A stretch of 35,829 nucleotides of DNA from assembly GCF_000332315.1 (NCBI RefSeq), contig NZ_KB235941.1:1096106-1131934 (forward strand), given 5' to 3'. This document shows, piece after piece, positions 1 to 9,375 of this stretch. The position numbers were made by a program, and so were the translations under genes. The notes under the pieces were generated by a model, which was not told the DNA's origin, made no database searches, and saw only the letters and a program-made list of their open reading frames with translations. This DNA comes from Prochlorothrix hollandica PCC 9006 = CALU 1027. GTDB lineage: Bacteria; Cyanobacteriota; Cyanobacteriia; Prochlorotrichales; Prochlorotrichaceae. The first letter of the stretch is position 1. Each line of letters starts with the position of its first letter.

Positions 1-315
1 TACTGGATAAAACCCTCTCCCTTTACCCTCATGACCTTTCTGGCCCCCACGCTGACGCTCACTCTTGGCACGGCTCTCTTTCTTTTTCCCCCGAAATCCA
101 TCTGGGGACGGGGGCTTGGACGAATTCTCTGAGGTCTGAGACGACTGCTCTTCGAGACGGGCTAGACGCTCCTCTAGTCCCTTCAGGTGCTTTTTGGCTT
201 GCTCCAACTCTGCCAACAGCAGACTGACCGATGCTTTGACACAGGCCGGGGTCTGCTCCCAGGCTTCGATGGGCACAGGTATGGGGGGACAGATGGCTGG
301 CTCGGATTGACTCAT
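1..315 (-). CDS. IS66 family transposase, N-terminal part (runs off the left edge)
   Basis: Reading the minus strand from the ATG at 315 gives an open frame to the window edge, about 105 codons, beginning MSQSEPAICPPIPVPIEAWE. A glutamine/glutamate-rich helix with leucine spacing (LLLAELEQAKKHLKGLEERL) looks like the N-terminal coiled coil of IS66 TnpC. It is followed by SSQTSENSSKPPSPDGF, the serine-lysine-proline signature at this place in IS66 transposases. A basic stretch (SERQRGGQKGHEGKGRG) follows, as in family members with GGQ-GH motifs. The catalytic DDE domain would lie further left, outside the window. In the family the protein catalyses copy-in transposition of its element. The upstream flank carries the IS terminal sequence. 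Confidence 0.8.
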   Translation of the reverse strand, partial: MSQSEPAICPPIPVPIEAWEQTPACVKASVSLLLAELEQAKKHLKGLEERLARLEEQSSQTSENSSKPPSPDGFRGKKKESRAKSERQRGGQKGHEGKGRGFYPV

Positions 316-383
316 GCTTATGACTCTACACCCTACGGACTCCCCTTAAACCCCCTTTCTTCCGTCAACCCCTGAATAGTTAC
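1..383 (-). mobile_element. IS66-type insertion sequence, one end only (cut by the window edge)
   Basis: The left edge holds the 5' part of an IS66-like transposase on the minus strand, followed by about 70 bp that end in CCCCTGAATAGTTAC (369-383). Directly after this the reading frame of a methyltransferase resumes, so base 383 is the likely outer boundary. The same terminal motif recurs at 11082-11096. The other end of the element and the target-site duplication lie outside the window. Confidence 0.7.
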
Positions 384-1977
384 GATCCAACGTTGTGTTT
401 TGATGACGACAGATCCAGGCGATCTCGTTCTTGATCCCACCTGCGGTTCTGGCACCACAGCCTACGTCGCCGAACAATGGGGTCGCCGCTGGATTACGAT
501 CGACACCTCCCGCGTTGCCCTAGCCCTAGCCCGTGCCCGCATCATGGGTGCCCGCTACCCCTACTACCTGCTCAAAGACTCCCAGCCAGGGCAGCAAAAA
601 GAAGCAGAACTCACCCGCAAACCCGCCGCCGATGCGCCCACCTACGGCAACATTCGCCAGGGCTTTGTCTACGATCGCGTTCCCCATATCACCCTCAAGG
701 CGATCGCCAACAACACCGAAATCGACGTAATTTGGCAGCAATATCAGCCCCAGGTCGAGCAAGCCCTCGCAGAACTCAACACCGCCCTGGCTGGGCACAA
801 CCAACCCTACCCCGTCACCACCGGCGGCAGAGACGGCAAAAAGATCGACTTCACCGCCAGCGGCACCGTCACCCTGCCCTCCGGCGAAACTGCCCCCGCC
901 AACGCTTTGCTGGAATGGGAAGTGCCCCGCGAAGCGCCCAACCATTGGCCCGACAGCACCCAGGCTCCCTTAGCGGAATTTTGGCAAGGCCGCATCGCCC
1001 GACAGAAGGAGATCGATGCCTCGATCGCCGCCAAAGCCGACCAAGAATTTCTCTACGACAAACCCTACGAAGACAAAGGTATTGTCCGGGTCGCGGGTCC
1101 CTTCACTGTCGAAAGCCTCTCGCCCCACCGCGTCCTAGCCGTCGATCAAGACGACGAACTGATCGACCCCAACATCACCAACCCCGATCGCAGCAGCGAA
1201 GAAGCCGACTTCGCCAGCATCATCCTCGAAACCCTCAAAATCGCCGGAGTGCAGCAGGCCGACAAAAGCGATAAAATCACCTTTACCACCCTCACCGGCT
1301 GGCCCGGTAACTACATCTGCGCCGAAGGCCGCTACCTCGAAGGCGACAGCCAAACCGAAAAACGCGCCGGTATCTTCATCGGTCCCGAATTTGGCACCGT
1401 CTCCCGCCTCGATCTGGTCAATGCCGCCAAAGAAGCCGGAGATGCCGGGTTTGATGTGGTCATTGCCTGCGCCTTCAACTACGATGCCCATTCGTCAGAA
1501 TTCAAAAAGCTGGGCCGCATCCAAATCCTCAAAGCCCGCATGAATGCAGACCTGCACATGGCCGACACCCTCAAAAACACCGGAGCAGGCAACCTTTTCG
1601 TCATCTTCGGCGAACCCGACATCGACATTGACCCCGTAGACAACGGCCAGATTCAGGTCACCATCCACGGAGTCGATGTGTTCCACCCCCAGTCCGGCGA
1701 AGTGCGAGCCAGTGATACGGACGCGATCGCCTGCTGGTTCATCGACACCGACTACAATGAAGAGAGCTTCTTCGTCCGCCATGCCTACTTCCTCGGAGCC
1801 AATGACCCCTACAAATCCCTCAAAACCACCCTCAAAGCCGAAATCGACGAGGAAGCCTGGGCCACTCTCCACAGTGACCTATCCCGCCCCTTCGATAAGC
1901 CCACCTCAGGCCGGATTGCCGTCAAGGTGATCAACCACTTGGGGGATGAGGTCATGAAAGTTTTTAGTGTTTCCTAG
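384..1977 (+). pseudogene. Type III Mod-like adenine DNA methyltransferase, 5' part lost to an IS insertion
   Basis: The frame is open from the IS boundary to the TAG at 1975-1977, about 530 codons. It begins (V/T)IQRCVLMTTDPGD and runs straight into DPTCGSGTTAYVAEQW, the AdoMet-binding motif I (FxGxG type) of beta-class N6-adenine or N4-cytosine methylases. In that class the catalytic DPPY motif and much of the target-recognition region precede motif I, and both are missing here. The TTG at 400 and the ATG at 403 give apparent starts, but they lie inside the conserved stretch just before motif I, so they are internal codons and not real starts. The remaining C-terminal domain resembles that of Mod proteins found beside helicase-type restriction subunits. 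Without the catalytic motif it should be inactive. No restriction partner follows; the next gene, 63 bp on, is an AT-rich STAND NTPase. Confidence 0.8.
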
Positions 1978-2040
1978 AATAGGGATTGATTAACTTCTAG
2001 TATGTCTTTTAAAGTCTTTTACACTTAACAAGGAATAGCC

Positions 2041-5000
2041 ATGACAAAACCATTTAATGTTGAGTCAAGTGATATTAAGTCGCTGAATGATATACAACTG
2101 ACTCAACTCCTTAAGATTTTGCTACATGCAGAAGCACATGCTTTTGGGATTCCCCAAAACTCTGTAGAAGTTGCACTGAATATTATTACGGGAGATGGTG
2201 GAGAAGATGGTCGAATTTCTTGGAAAAATAGTAAAGAATCTACAGACTTCATTCCAAGTCGCAATACACTATTTCAAAACAAGGCGACAAATATGGGACC
2301 TAGCGAATATGGTAAAGAGTTAGTTACTAAACAAGGTGATATCAAAGAGCAAGTTGATAATGTTTTAAGTGCTGGTGGTAGCTATATTGTATTCACAACA
2401 CAAGAGCTAAATGGAAGTCAGAAATTAAAGCGTATTACGGCAATGCGCACTGTTTTCCAAAATAAAAATAAAGACTATGCATCAAGTTGTATTCTGAAAA
2501 TATACGATGCAAGTCAGATTTCCAGTTGGGTCAATTGTTATACTACAGCGATTGTCTCAGTTCTTCATTGGCTTGGCAAACCACTTGAAAGAGGCTTAAA
2601 AAGCTATAATCTCTGGAAAGAGGATCCAGCCTTAGAATTATTACCATTCTCTCATGTAAAAAGTCGTGAGAATTTTATAGATTCTTTGAGAGATAAATTA
2701 TTAAAACCTCAGTCATGTTGTAGGGTAGTAGGTTTGTCGGGACTAGGTAAAACACGACTTGCATTTGAGATATTTCGTGCAAATGACACTATCAAAAGCT
2801 TATTAGTATATGTTGATGCCAACCATATTCCTAAAATTGATGCACTAGTAGCTGACTGGATTAGTCTAGGCTATAGATCAATATTAGTTGTTGATAACTG
2901 TGATTATCAATTACATAACAGTCTAGTTCAAGAAGTTAGCAGAAATACTAGTAAAATCAGTTTGCTAAGTTTAGATTATGACTTTCAAGAAGTATTACGA
3001 CAAACTTTTATGATAAAACTAAATCCAATGACCGATGATGAAATAACTGATTTACTTAAGCCTAAGTATGCATCTAATTTACCTGACTTAGATCGAATAA
3101 CTTCTTTTGCTCAAGGTTTTCCACAAATAGCTGTATTACTAGCACAATCAAGACTAGACCAAGATCCAAGAACTGGAGAACTGACAGAAGACGATTTAGC
3201 TAATAAATTATTATGGAGTCGTAATCAACCAGAAAATACAGACTTTTTAAAGATTCTACAAGTATCTTCATTGTTTGATTCCTTTGGCGTGGAAGCTGAG
3301 GCTGAAGATCAACTGACTTATATTGCTCAAGTTTCTGGATTTGATTCTGATAAAGTTTATGAGTGTATTCAGATATTTGCAGAGCGTGGAATTATAGATA
3401 GACGTGGCCGACTTGCTCAGGTTGTTCCCAAGCCTCTGGCTATAAGATTAGCTGGTCAATGGTGGAGATCTACTAGACAGCAGAAACAGAAAGATCTGAT
3501 ATCTGAAATGCCACCGAGTATGGTTGAAAGCTTCTGTCGTCAAGTTGAAAAGATGAATTTTCATAGTGATGTTAAGTCCTTAACTCAGGAGCTTTGTGGG
3601 TACCAATCCCCTTTTGGCCAAGCGGAAGTGATTCTATCGAAGCAGGGTTCACGTCTCTTCCGCTCTTTCATAGTTGTAAACCCTGAATCCACTTCTGCTA
3701 CCTTGTCTAGAATACTTGAAGAGATGAATCTTGATCAGTTATTACAAATAGATCCTGATGTTAGAAGAAATTTAGTTTGGGGACTTGAAAGACTTTGTTT
3801 TCATGCTGAATTTTTCACCCCATCGGCATGGTGCTTACTCAAGCTAGCTGCTGCCGAAAACGAAGTTTGGACTAATAATGCGACAGGAATATTTATTCAA
3901 CTGTTTCGCGTCTTTCTGTCTGGGACTGAAGCAACTCCAGATACTCGCATTCAATTGTTAAAACAAGCACTAAACCTAAATCAAAAAGAAGTTGACTTGG
4001 TTATTATAAAAGCCTTGCATAATGCAATTAGTACAGAGGGATCTACTCGAACATGTGGATCTGAATATCAAGGAATAGGTGCTCCTCTTCAGGAGTGGAA
4101 ACCTCAAATTTGGCAGGATGTCTTTGATTACTGGCAAACCTGTTTTGATTTACTTATTAGCATGTTCCATCGAGAAAATGATCTCAAGTTAGAAATACTT
4201 GATTGTATTGGAGACTCTATTCGTGGACTTGTAAAGATCGGACGCATTGATACGCTTGATAGTGTAATAAAACAAGTTGTTGAACTCAATGGATATTATT
4301 GGCCTTCTGCACGTAATAATATCAAATCAACCCTGAGATATGATGCTGACAGTCTACCAGAAGAATCTATCCAAGCCCTATATAAATGGCTAGATATACT
4401 TAGCCTAAAAGATGTAGAATTAGAAGATAAGCTCAGGGCTATAGTTTCCAACCCCTATTGGGAATCTATTCAAGATGATCAAAATAACTATATTAATGTG
4501 GCTGCAAATAATGCTCAACAATTAGCATCTGAACTTACATCTAATCTAGAGTCTTTACTTCCTCTTTTACATTTGTTACTACACGGACAACAAAATCAAG
4601 CCTATACCTTTGGAAGACAGATTATTCTAGAGCTAGAAAATGAGAGTATCGGTCTTTTTACCATGACGGCTCTTCAGTCTTTTACTCAAATTGAGAATGC
4701 AAACTCAAGTCTAATTTTAGGAATATATCGAGGATTATATGAAAAATCTACAGATATTTGGCAAGAGTATCTGAATATTTTAATTGAAACAGAAGACTTA
4801 GTTGCCTTATATCCTCAATGTCTTTGTCAAGGTAGTATAAATAAAAATAATTTAGATCAATTAATTGACCTGATTCACAACAATAGTTTACCACTAGAGA
4901 GTCTAAACATACTAGGCTATGGAAGTGTTGTAAAGAATATCAATGCTGAAGTTTTTCAAGAATTTTGCTTGCAATTATTTGAAATAAATACTCAAGCATC

Positions 5001-5793
5001 CTGGCTCATCTTAAAGTTAATGTTCGCATATTGTTATCAAGATGATCTAGCACTCAAATCAATGTATGAGTCTGTCAAGATGATTGTTACAAGCGTCCCA
5101 CTACATGATCAACAAATACGAAATCTTCTTGATTTTCATGAATGGGACTATTTAACTAAGGAATTACTAAAAACATCTGATCAGGAACTAGTTGATAGGA
5201 TAGCCGATCAACTGATTGATGCTTGTAAGTATGGAATGAATTATTCTTATCTATGGGATTACTTTAAGCCCTTGCTTTTAATGCTAATGCGAGACTATGG
5301 CAGCATTTTATGGCCAAAATTTAATCTTGAGATTGCCAAGAGAGAAGGAAGTCAGGCTTATTGGTTACAAGATTTGTTTAAAAGAGAGATGGGTCTTGCG
5401 ACTCAAATGCCAAGTATATTATCTGCACTACCTGTTGAAGATGTCATTTCTTGGTGTCATCAACATCCTGACTTAGCCCCTTATTTTACTGCTAACTGTA
5501 TAGATGTTTATGAAAATAAAGATGGGAGTGTAGAAGCTTCAGATCTATGTGTTGCTCTCTTAAAAGATTTTGGAAAAGATGACAAAGTTTTAGCTGCATT
5601 AAGCTCTAATATGATATCTAGAGGGTGGGTTGGATCATTGGTGCCTTACCTCGAAACTGATAAAAAATTCCTCACGCCTCTCCTCAATCATGACATCAGT
5701 AATGTAAGACGATGGGCTAAGGATCAAATCTCTTATATCGAAGATCAGATTAAAAGAGAGTCTAATTTAGATGAAGAGCAAAGCCTCAGATAG
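2041..5793 (+). CDS. STAND-type NTPase with a PD-(D/E)XK-like N-terminus (Avs-like antiphage candidate)
   Basis: This is a 1250-residue protein in a clearly AT-rich gene, unlike its GC-rich neighbours. Residues 1-180 look like a restriction-endonuclease fold: a helix with E31, then GDGGEDGRI (51-59, candidate D52, E55 and D56) and LFQNKA (77-82, QxK). This spacing fits Mrr- or Cap4-like nucleases. A P-loop GLSGLGKT (231-238) and a Walker B ILVVDNCD (281-288) follow, with a winged-helix-like stretch near residues 400-480. The rest is a long helical region typical of repeat sensors. The layout of nuclease, STAND ATPase and repeat sensor is that of Avs-type defence proteins, which bind a phage protein, oligomerise and cut DNA. 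The start ATG has AAGGA eight bases upstream. Function is inferred from layout and motifs; I cannot assign it to a named Avs family. Confidence 0.7.
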   Translation: MTKPFNVESSDIKSLNDIQLTQLLKILLHAEAHAFGIPQNSVEVALNIITGDGGEDGRISWKNSKESTDFIPSRNTLFQNKATNMGPSEYGKELVTKQGDIKEQVDNVLSAGGSYIVFTTQELNGSQKLKRITAMRTVFQNKNKDYASSCILKIYDASQISSWVNCYTTAIVSVLHWLGKPLERGLKSYNLWKEDPALELLPFSHVKSRENFIDSLRDKLLKPQSCCRVVGLSGLGKTRLAFEIFRANDTIKSLLVYVDANHIPKIDALVADWISLGYRSILVVDNCDYQLHNSLVQEVSRNTSKISLLSLDYDFQEVLRQTFMIKLNPMTDDEITDLLKPKYASNLPDLDRITSFAQGFPQIAVLLAQSRLDQDPRTGELTEDDLANKLLWSRNQPENTDFLKILQVSSLFDSFGVEAEAEDQLTYIAQVSGFDSDKVYECIQIFAERGIIDRRGRLAQVVPKPLAIRLAGQWWRSTRQQKQKDLISEMPPSMVESFCRQVEKMNFHSDVKSLTQELCGYQSPFGQAEVILSKQGSRLFRSFIVVNPESTSATLSRILEEMNLDQLLQIDPDVRRNLVWGLERLCFHAEFFTPSAWCLLKLAAAENEVWTNNATGIFIQLFRVFLSGTEATPDTRIQLLKQALNLNQKEVDLVIIKALHNAISTEGSTRTCGSEYQGIGAPLQEWKPQIWQDVFDYWQTCFDLLISMFHRENDLKLEILDCIGDSIRGLVKIGRIDTLDSVIKQVVELNGYYWPSARNNIKSTLRYDADSLPEESIQALYKWLDILSLKDVELEDKLRAIVSNPYWESIQDDQNNYINVAANNAQQLASELTSNLESLLPLLHLLLHGQQNQAYTFGRQIILELENESIGLFTMTALQSFTQIENANSSLILGIYRGLYEKSTDIWQEYLNILIETEDLVALYPQCLCQGSINKNNLDQLIDLIHNNSLPLESLNILGYGSVVKNINAEVFQEFCLQLFEINTQASWLILKLMFAYCYQDDLALKSMYESVKMIVTSVPLHDQQIRNLLDFHEWDYLTKELLKTSDQELVDRIADQLIDACKYGMNYSYLWDYFKPLLLMLMRDYGSILWPKFNLEIAKREGSQAYWLQDLFKREMGLATQMPSILSALPVEDVISWCHQHPDLAPYFTANCIDVYENKDGSVEASDLCVALLKDFGKDDKVLAALSSNMISRGWVGSLVPYLETDKKFLTPLLNHDISNVRRWAKDQISYIEDQIKRESNLDEEQSLR

Positions 5794-5846
5794 TTACGAC
5801 ATGACTCACACATAATTCTGACTAGTTCTCTAAACGAAAATAATGT

Positions 5847-7955
5847 ATGCAGTTTCGTATTGCCGACACATTCACTAGCAGCCTCGCTAACCTCACTGCC
5901 CAGGAACAGAAAGCTGTTAAAACCACCGCTTTTGATCTCCAGGTGGATGGTACAAGGCCAGGGCTGCGGTTTCACAAGCTGGAGAAGTATAAGGATCCTA
6001 ACTTCTGCTCCGTGAGCGTCAACATGGATCTGAGGCTGATCGTCCACAAAACCGACAACAGCCTTCTCCTTTGCTACGTTGGCCACCATGAACCCGCCTA
6101 TGCTTGGGCAGAGCGCCGCAAAATTGCCACCCACCCCACCACCGGAGCGGCCCAACTGGTAGAGGTGAGGGAAACCGTGGAAGAGGTTGTGGTTCAGCAG
6201 ACAGTGACCCGTAATCCGCTGCTGTTCGATCGAATGCCAGAGGCTGACTTGCTCAGCTATGGGGTCCCCCTGGAATGGGTGCCCGATGTTTTCCAAGCCA
6301 CTGAAGATACCCTACTGGATATCGCTGAACACCTACCCCAGGAAGCAGCCGAAGCCCTCTTAGCATTGGCCACCGGGGGCAAACCTCCGATCGCCCTCAT
6401 CCTGGAACCCAGCCTAGATCCCTTCAAACACCCCGACGCACAGCGGCGATTTCGCACCATGGGCAGTCGTACTGACCTCCAAATTGCCCTGGACTACCCC
6501 TGGGAAAAGTGGACTGTTTTCCTGCACCCCACCCAACGGGATTTTGTGGAGCGCCCATACAGCGGACCCGCCCGCATCTCTGGCTCAGCGGGCACCGGCA
6601 AAACGATCGTGGCACTCCACCGGGCCGTTCACTTAGCCCGCCTCCATCCCCAAGCCCAAATCCTGATCACCACCTTTTCCCCCGCCCTGGCTAATGCCCT
6701 GAAGGTGAAGCTAAGCCGGTTGTTAGGCATTCCCCTACCCGAACAGATCAGTAATCCAGACAATCCCCTACTCCCGCAATTGGGTGAATTTATCACAGAG
6801 AACGATCCCCCCCTGGCTGGACGGATTAAGGTCTATGCTATCCAGGACTTAGCCCGCCAAATCTATGCCCAATCCCATGGAGAGCCAACCCTAGCCACAG
6901 ATCAGCAACTGCGATCGCTCCTGATCAACACCCTGGAATCCAGCCAGTTCAAACCAGAGTTCTTGTGGTCAGAGTGGAAGGAAGTTGTGGATCCTTGGTT
7001 CTTGCGAACCTGGGAGGACTATCGAGACGTGAAGCGCTTGGGCCGTAAAACCCGGCTCTCAGCAAGCAAACGGGAAATACTCTGGTCTATCTTTCAACAG
7101 GTTTGGCAGAAGCTGGGAGAGCAGGGTCTAACGACAGAATCCCAACTATTCCACGACGCGATCGCCAGCATCCAGAATAATTCGCCCTTCGATTACGCGA
7201 TCGCCGATGAAGCCCAGGACTTAGACGTTCCCCAACTCAGGTTTTTAGCGGCTTTGGGCCGCCAACACAAAGACGGTCTATTTTTCACCGGAGACTTAGG
7301 CCAGCGCATCTTTCAGCAACCCTTTTCTTGGAAATCTGTGGGGGTCAGCATTCAAGGCCGATCGCACACCCTGAACATCAACTACCGCACCTCTCACCAG
7401 ATCCGACAGAAAGCCGATATCTTACTCCCCGGCTATCTGAGTGATGTAGACGGGAACCAAGAAGACCGACGCAACACCATCTCCCTGTTCACTGGTCCCA
7501 TGCCCACCATCAAGGTGCTGGAAGATGCCGAAGAAGAGCAGGAAATGGTAGCCCGTTGGCTCCAACAGCAGCTACAGGGGGGAGTGAACCCGGAAGAGAT
7601 TGGAGTTTTTGTGCGGTCTACTGCGGAACTGCCTAGGGCGGCTCGGGCCGTCAAAGCAGCGGGGTCCACTCCCTCAATCTTGGATCAGCGGATGATGCCT
7701 GAACCAGACGCGATCTCTGTCTCTACCATGCACCTGGCCAAGGGGCTGGAGTTTCGGTCTGTAGCTGTGATGGCTTGCGATTATGAGGTGATCCCTTTGG
7801 CATCTCGCATGGAGGCGATCGCTGACGAATCCGACCTAGAAGAGGTCTACAACACAGAACGCCACCTGCTTTATGTGGCCTGCACCAGGGCACGGGATGA
7901 ACTGTTGATCACGGGAGTGGATCCCATTTCTGAGTTTGTGGAGGATTTATTGTGA
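5847..7955 (+). CDS. RelE/ParE-like domain fused to a UvrD/Rep-type superfamily 1 helicase
   Basis: The protein has 702 residues. Residues 1-95 resemble a RelE/ParE toxin fold: a helical start with LTAQEQKAV, then RPGLRFHKLEKYKDPNFCSV, DLRLIVHK and LLLCYVGHHEPAYAWAERR. A linker of about 140 residues leads to an SF1A helicase. It has GSAGTGKTIVALHRA (motif I, 246-253 for the P-loop), DYAIADEAQD (motif II, 449-458), a GDLGQRIFQQPFSW motif III region, NINYRTSHQIR (motif IV), VSTMHLAKGLEF (motif V) and HLLYVACTRARDEL (motif VI). All helicase motifs look intact. No UvrD-type 2B insertion of normal size is evident, so the enzyme is compact. No antitoxin-sized gene adjoins it, so the RelE-like part may serve as an RNA- or ribosome-binding module or be restrained within the protein. 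It lies 53 bp after the STAND gene but is GC-rich, so it is probably of different origin. Confidence 0.8.
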   Translation: MQFRIADTFTSSLANLTAQEQKAVKTTAFDLQVDGTRPGLRFHKLEKYKDPNFCSVSVNMDLRLIVHKTDNSLLLCYVGHHEPAYAWAERRKIATHPTTGAAQLVEVRETVEEVVVQQTVTRNPLLFDRMPEADLLSYGVPLEWVPDVFQATEDTLLDIAEHLPQEAAEALLALATGGKPPIALILEPSLDPFKHPDAQRRFRTMGSRTDLQIALDYPWEKWTVFLHPTQRDFVERPYSGPARISGSAGTGKTIVALHRAVHLARLHPQAQILITTFSPALANALKVKLSRLLGIPLPEQISNPDNPLLPQLGEFITENDPPLAGRIKVYAIQDLARQIYAQSHGEPTLATDQQLRSLLINTLESSQFKPEFLWSEWKEVVDPWFLRTWEDYRDVKRLGRKTRLSASKREILWSIFQQVWQKLGEQGLTTESQLFHDAIASIQNNSPFDYAIADEAQDLDVPQLRFLAALGRQHKDGLFFTGDLGQRIFQQPFSWKSVGVSIQGRSHTLNINYRTSHQIRQKADILLPGYLSDVDGNQEDRRNTISLFTGPMPTIKVLEDAEEEQEMVARWLQQQLQGGVNPEEIGVFVRSTAELPRAARAVKAAGSTPSILDQRMMPEPDAISVSTMHLAKGLEFRSVAVMACDYEVIPLASRMEAIADESDLEEVYNTERHLLYVACTRARDELLITGVDPISEFVEDLL

Positions 7956-7976
7956 TCACTGGACTTGTGATGCTGA

Positions 7977-8216
7977 CTGACTGACACAAGTGCTAGAAAC
8001 CTAGTCACCATTCGGGATCAAAACGCCATCCTCAAATCAGCTTCCGGCTTTCTCAAAATCCTCTATCCCCATTTAAGCCTGACCCCCGACGACTACGATC
8101 GCGACTGCCTCCAACCGGCTCGACAACTGCGCCAATTCATCCGCAACTCCCTCTATCACCTGGATGAAGAGTTTCGCCAATATGGTCTCTCGATCGGGGT
8201 GGAAGCCAAGCCATGA
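7977..8216 (+). pseudogene. 3' remnant of a BrxL-like (Lon-related) BREX protease gene
   Basis: An open frame without a start codon runs from just after an in-frame TGA (7974-7976) to TGA 8214-8216. It encodes RNLVTIRDQNAILKSASGF, then LKILYPHLSLTPDDYDRD, then LQPARQLRQFIRNSLYHLDE. This resembles the far C-terminal helical segment of BrxL proteins, where I recall an RDxxAxxKTxSGLxKLLYPxG motif followed by a region ending in RRRVKEQL. Only about 75 codons of a protein of several hundred remain, so the AAA+ and Lon domains are gone. The stop overlaps the ATG of the cysteine desulfurase gene (ATGA), as in a coupled operon. The family assignment rests on recalled motif similarity and needs a profile search. 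Confidence 0.5.
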
Positions 8217-9364
8217 TTTATTTGGATTACAACGCCAGCACCCCCGTCGATCGCCGCGTTGCCGATGTTATGTACCACAGCCTCACCACCACCGTTGGCA
8301 ACCCCAGCAGCGTTGATCACGCATGGGGCGATCGGGCTACCGCCACCATCGACAGCGCCCGCCACCACCTAGCCCAGCTCCTCAACACCGACCCCCGCAC
8401 CCTTGTCTTCACCTCCGGAGCCACCGAAAGCCTCAACCTGGCCATCCATGGCACCGTTCAACACCTCACCCGCCAGGGAATCCGCCCCCGCCTCGCCGTC
8501 ACTGCCCTGGAACATAAGGCAGTATTGGAACCCTGCCAGACCTTGGCCCAAGCTGACCTCGTAGATCTGGAGATATTGCCAGTTAATGGCCAAGGCCAAT
8601 TGGATTTAAGTCAACTAGAGCAGTGCTGTCACCAAGGGCCACACCTCCTCTGCACCATGGCCGCCAACAACGAAATTGGCACCCTCAACCCCATGGCTGA
8701 GATTGCCGCGATCGCCCGCCGTTACCAAATCCCCCTGCTGTGCGATGCCACCCAAGCCCTAGGCAAAATCCCCCTCGATCTCGCCGCCTGGGGCGGTACG
8801 GTGCTCCTAGCCTGCTCTGCCCACAAACTCTATGGACCCCAGGGCTGTGGTGCCCTCGTTGTGCCCCGCACCTATGCCTTAGGCTCCCTCTTCCAAGGGG
8901 GTAACCAACAGCGGGGATTACGCCCTGGTACGCTGAATTTGCCCGGTATCGTCGGATTTGGCGAAGCCTGCCGCCTCCGTAGCCTGGAAATGGCCACCGA
9001 TGAAGCCCGCATTGCAACCCTGCGGGACCGTCTGACAGCCCAGCTCCAGGCCCAGATTCCCGATCTCGTCATCCACGGCGATCGCACCCCCCGCCTCGCC
9101 GGAACCCTCAGCCTCTCCATTCCCGGCATCCCCTCCACGGCCCTCCTGGCCCGCCTCCGCCACCAGTTAGCCTGCTCCACCGGCTCTGCCTGCACTTCCG
9201 GTAGTCCAGCCCCGTCCCATGTCCTCCGTGCCCTGGGCCTCTCCGCTGTCCACCTCAACAGCGCCCTCCGCCTCAGCCTGGGCAAGTTCACCACCATCCC
9301 AGAACTAGATCACGCCGCAACCCTACTAATCCAAACCATTACGCACATTAAAGCCCTGAATTAA
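8213..9364 (+). CDS. Cysteine desulfurase (IscS/NifS/DndA-like)
   Basis: This is a complete 383-residue, class V aminotransferase-fold, PLP-dependent enzyme that removes sulfur from L-cysteine as a protein-bound persulfide. The N-terminus IYLDYNASTPVD, FTSGATESLN, NNEIGT, LLCDATQALGK and the PLP lysine in SAHKLYGPQG (K205) are all present. The active-site cysteine is C327 in STGSACTSG, in the long-loop arrangement of IscS/NifS group I. The C-terminus is of normal length. The gene lies between a BrxL-like remnant, with which its start overlaps by 4 bp, and a DUF1156 methylase remnant. That setting suggests a defence-linked desulfurase such as DndA, which supplies sulfur for DNA phosphorothioation, but no dndBCDE or ssp genes are in the window. 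General Fe-S or tRNA thiolation supply is equally possible. Confidence 0.9.
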   Translation: MIYLDYNASTPVDRRVADVMYHSLTTTVGNPSSVDHAWGDRATATIDSARHHLAQLLNTDPRTLVFTSGATESLNLAIHGTVQHLTRQGIRPRLAVTALEHKAVLEPCQTLAQADLVDLEILPVNGQGQLDLSQLEQCCHQGPHLLCTMAANNEIGTLNPMAEIAAIARRYQIPLLCDATQALGKIPLDLAAWGGTVLLACSAHKLYGPQGCGALVVPRTYALGSLFQGGNQQRGLRPGTLNLPGIVGFGEACRLRSLEMATDEARIATLRDRLTAQLQAQIPDLVIHGDRTPRLAGTLSLSIPGIPSTALLARLRHQLACSTGSACTSGSPAPSHVLRALGLSAVHLNSALRLSLGKFTTIPELDHAATLLIQTITHIKALN

Positions 9365-9375
9365 ACAGCAGTAAA

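Noticed and set aside
187-375. A 62-codon plus-strand frame over the IS end
   Set aside because: It is antisense to the IS66-like transposase N-terminus, which has clear family motifs, and lacks features of its own.
477-1274. A 265-codon arginine- and proline-rich frame inside the methylase
   Set aside because: It is a +1-type shadow of a GC-rich gene; the composition is that of out-of-frame codons.
8213-9364. Calling the desulfurase dndA outright
   Set aside because: No dndBCDE or ssp genes are in the window, and IscS/NifS and DndA cannot be told apart from this sequence alone.
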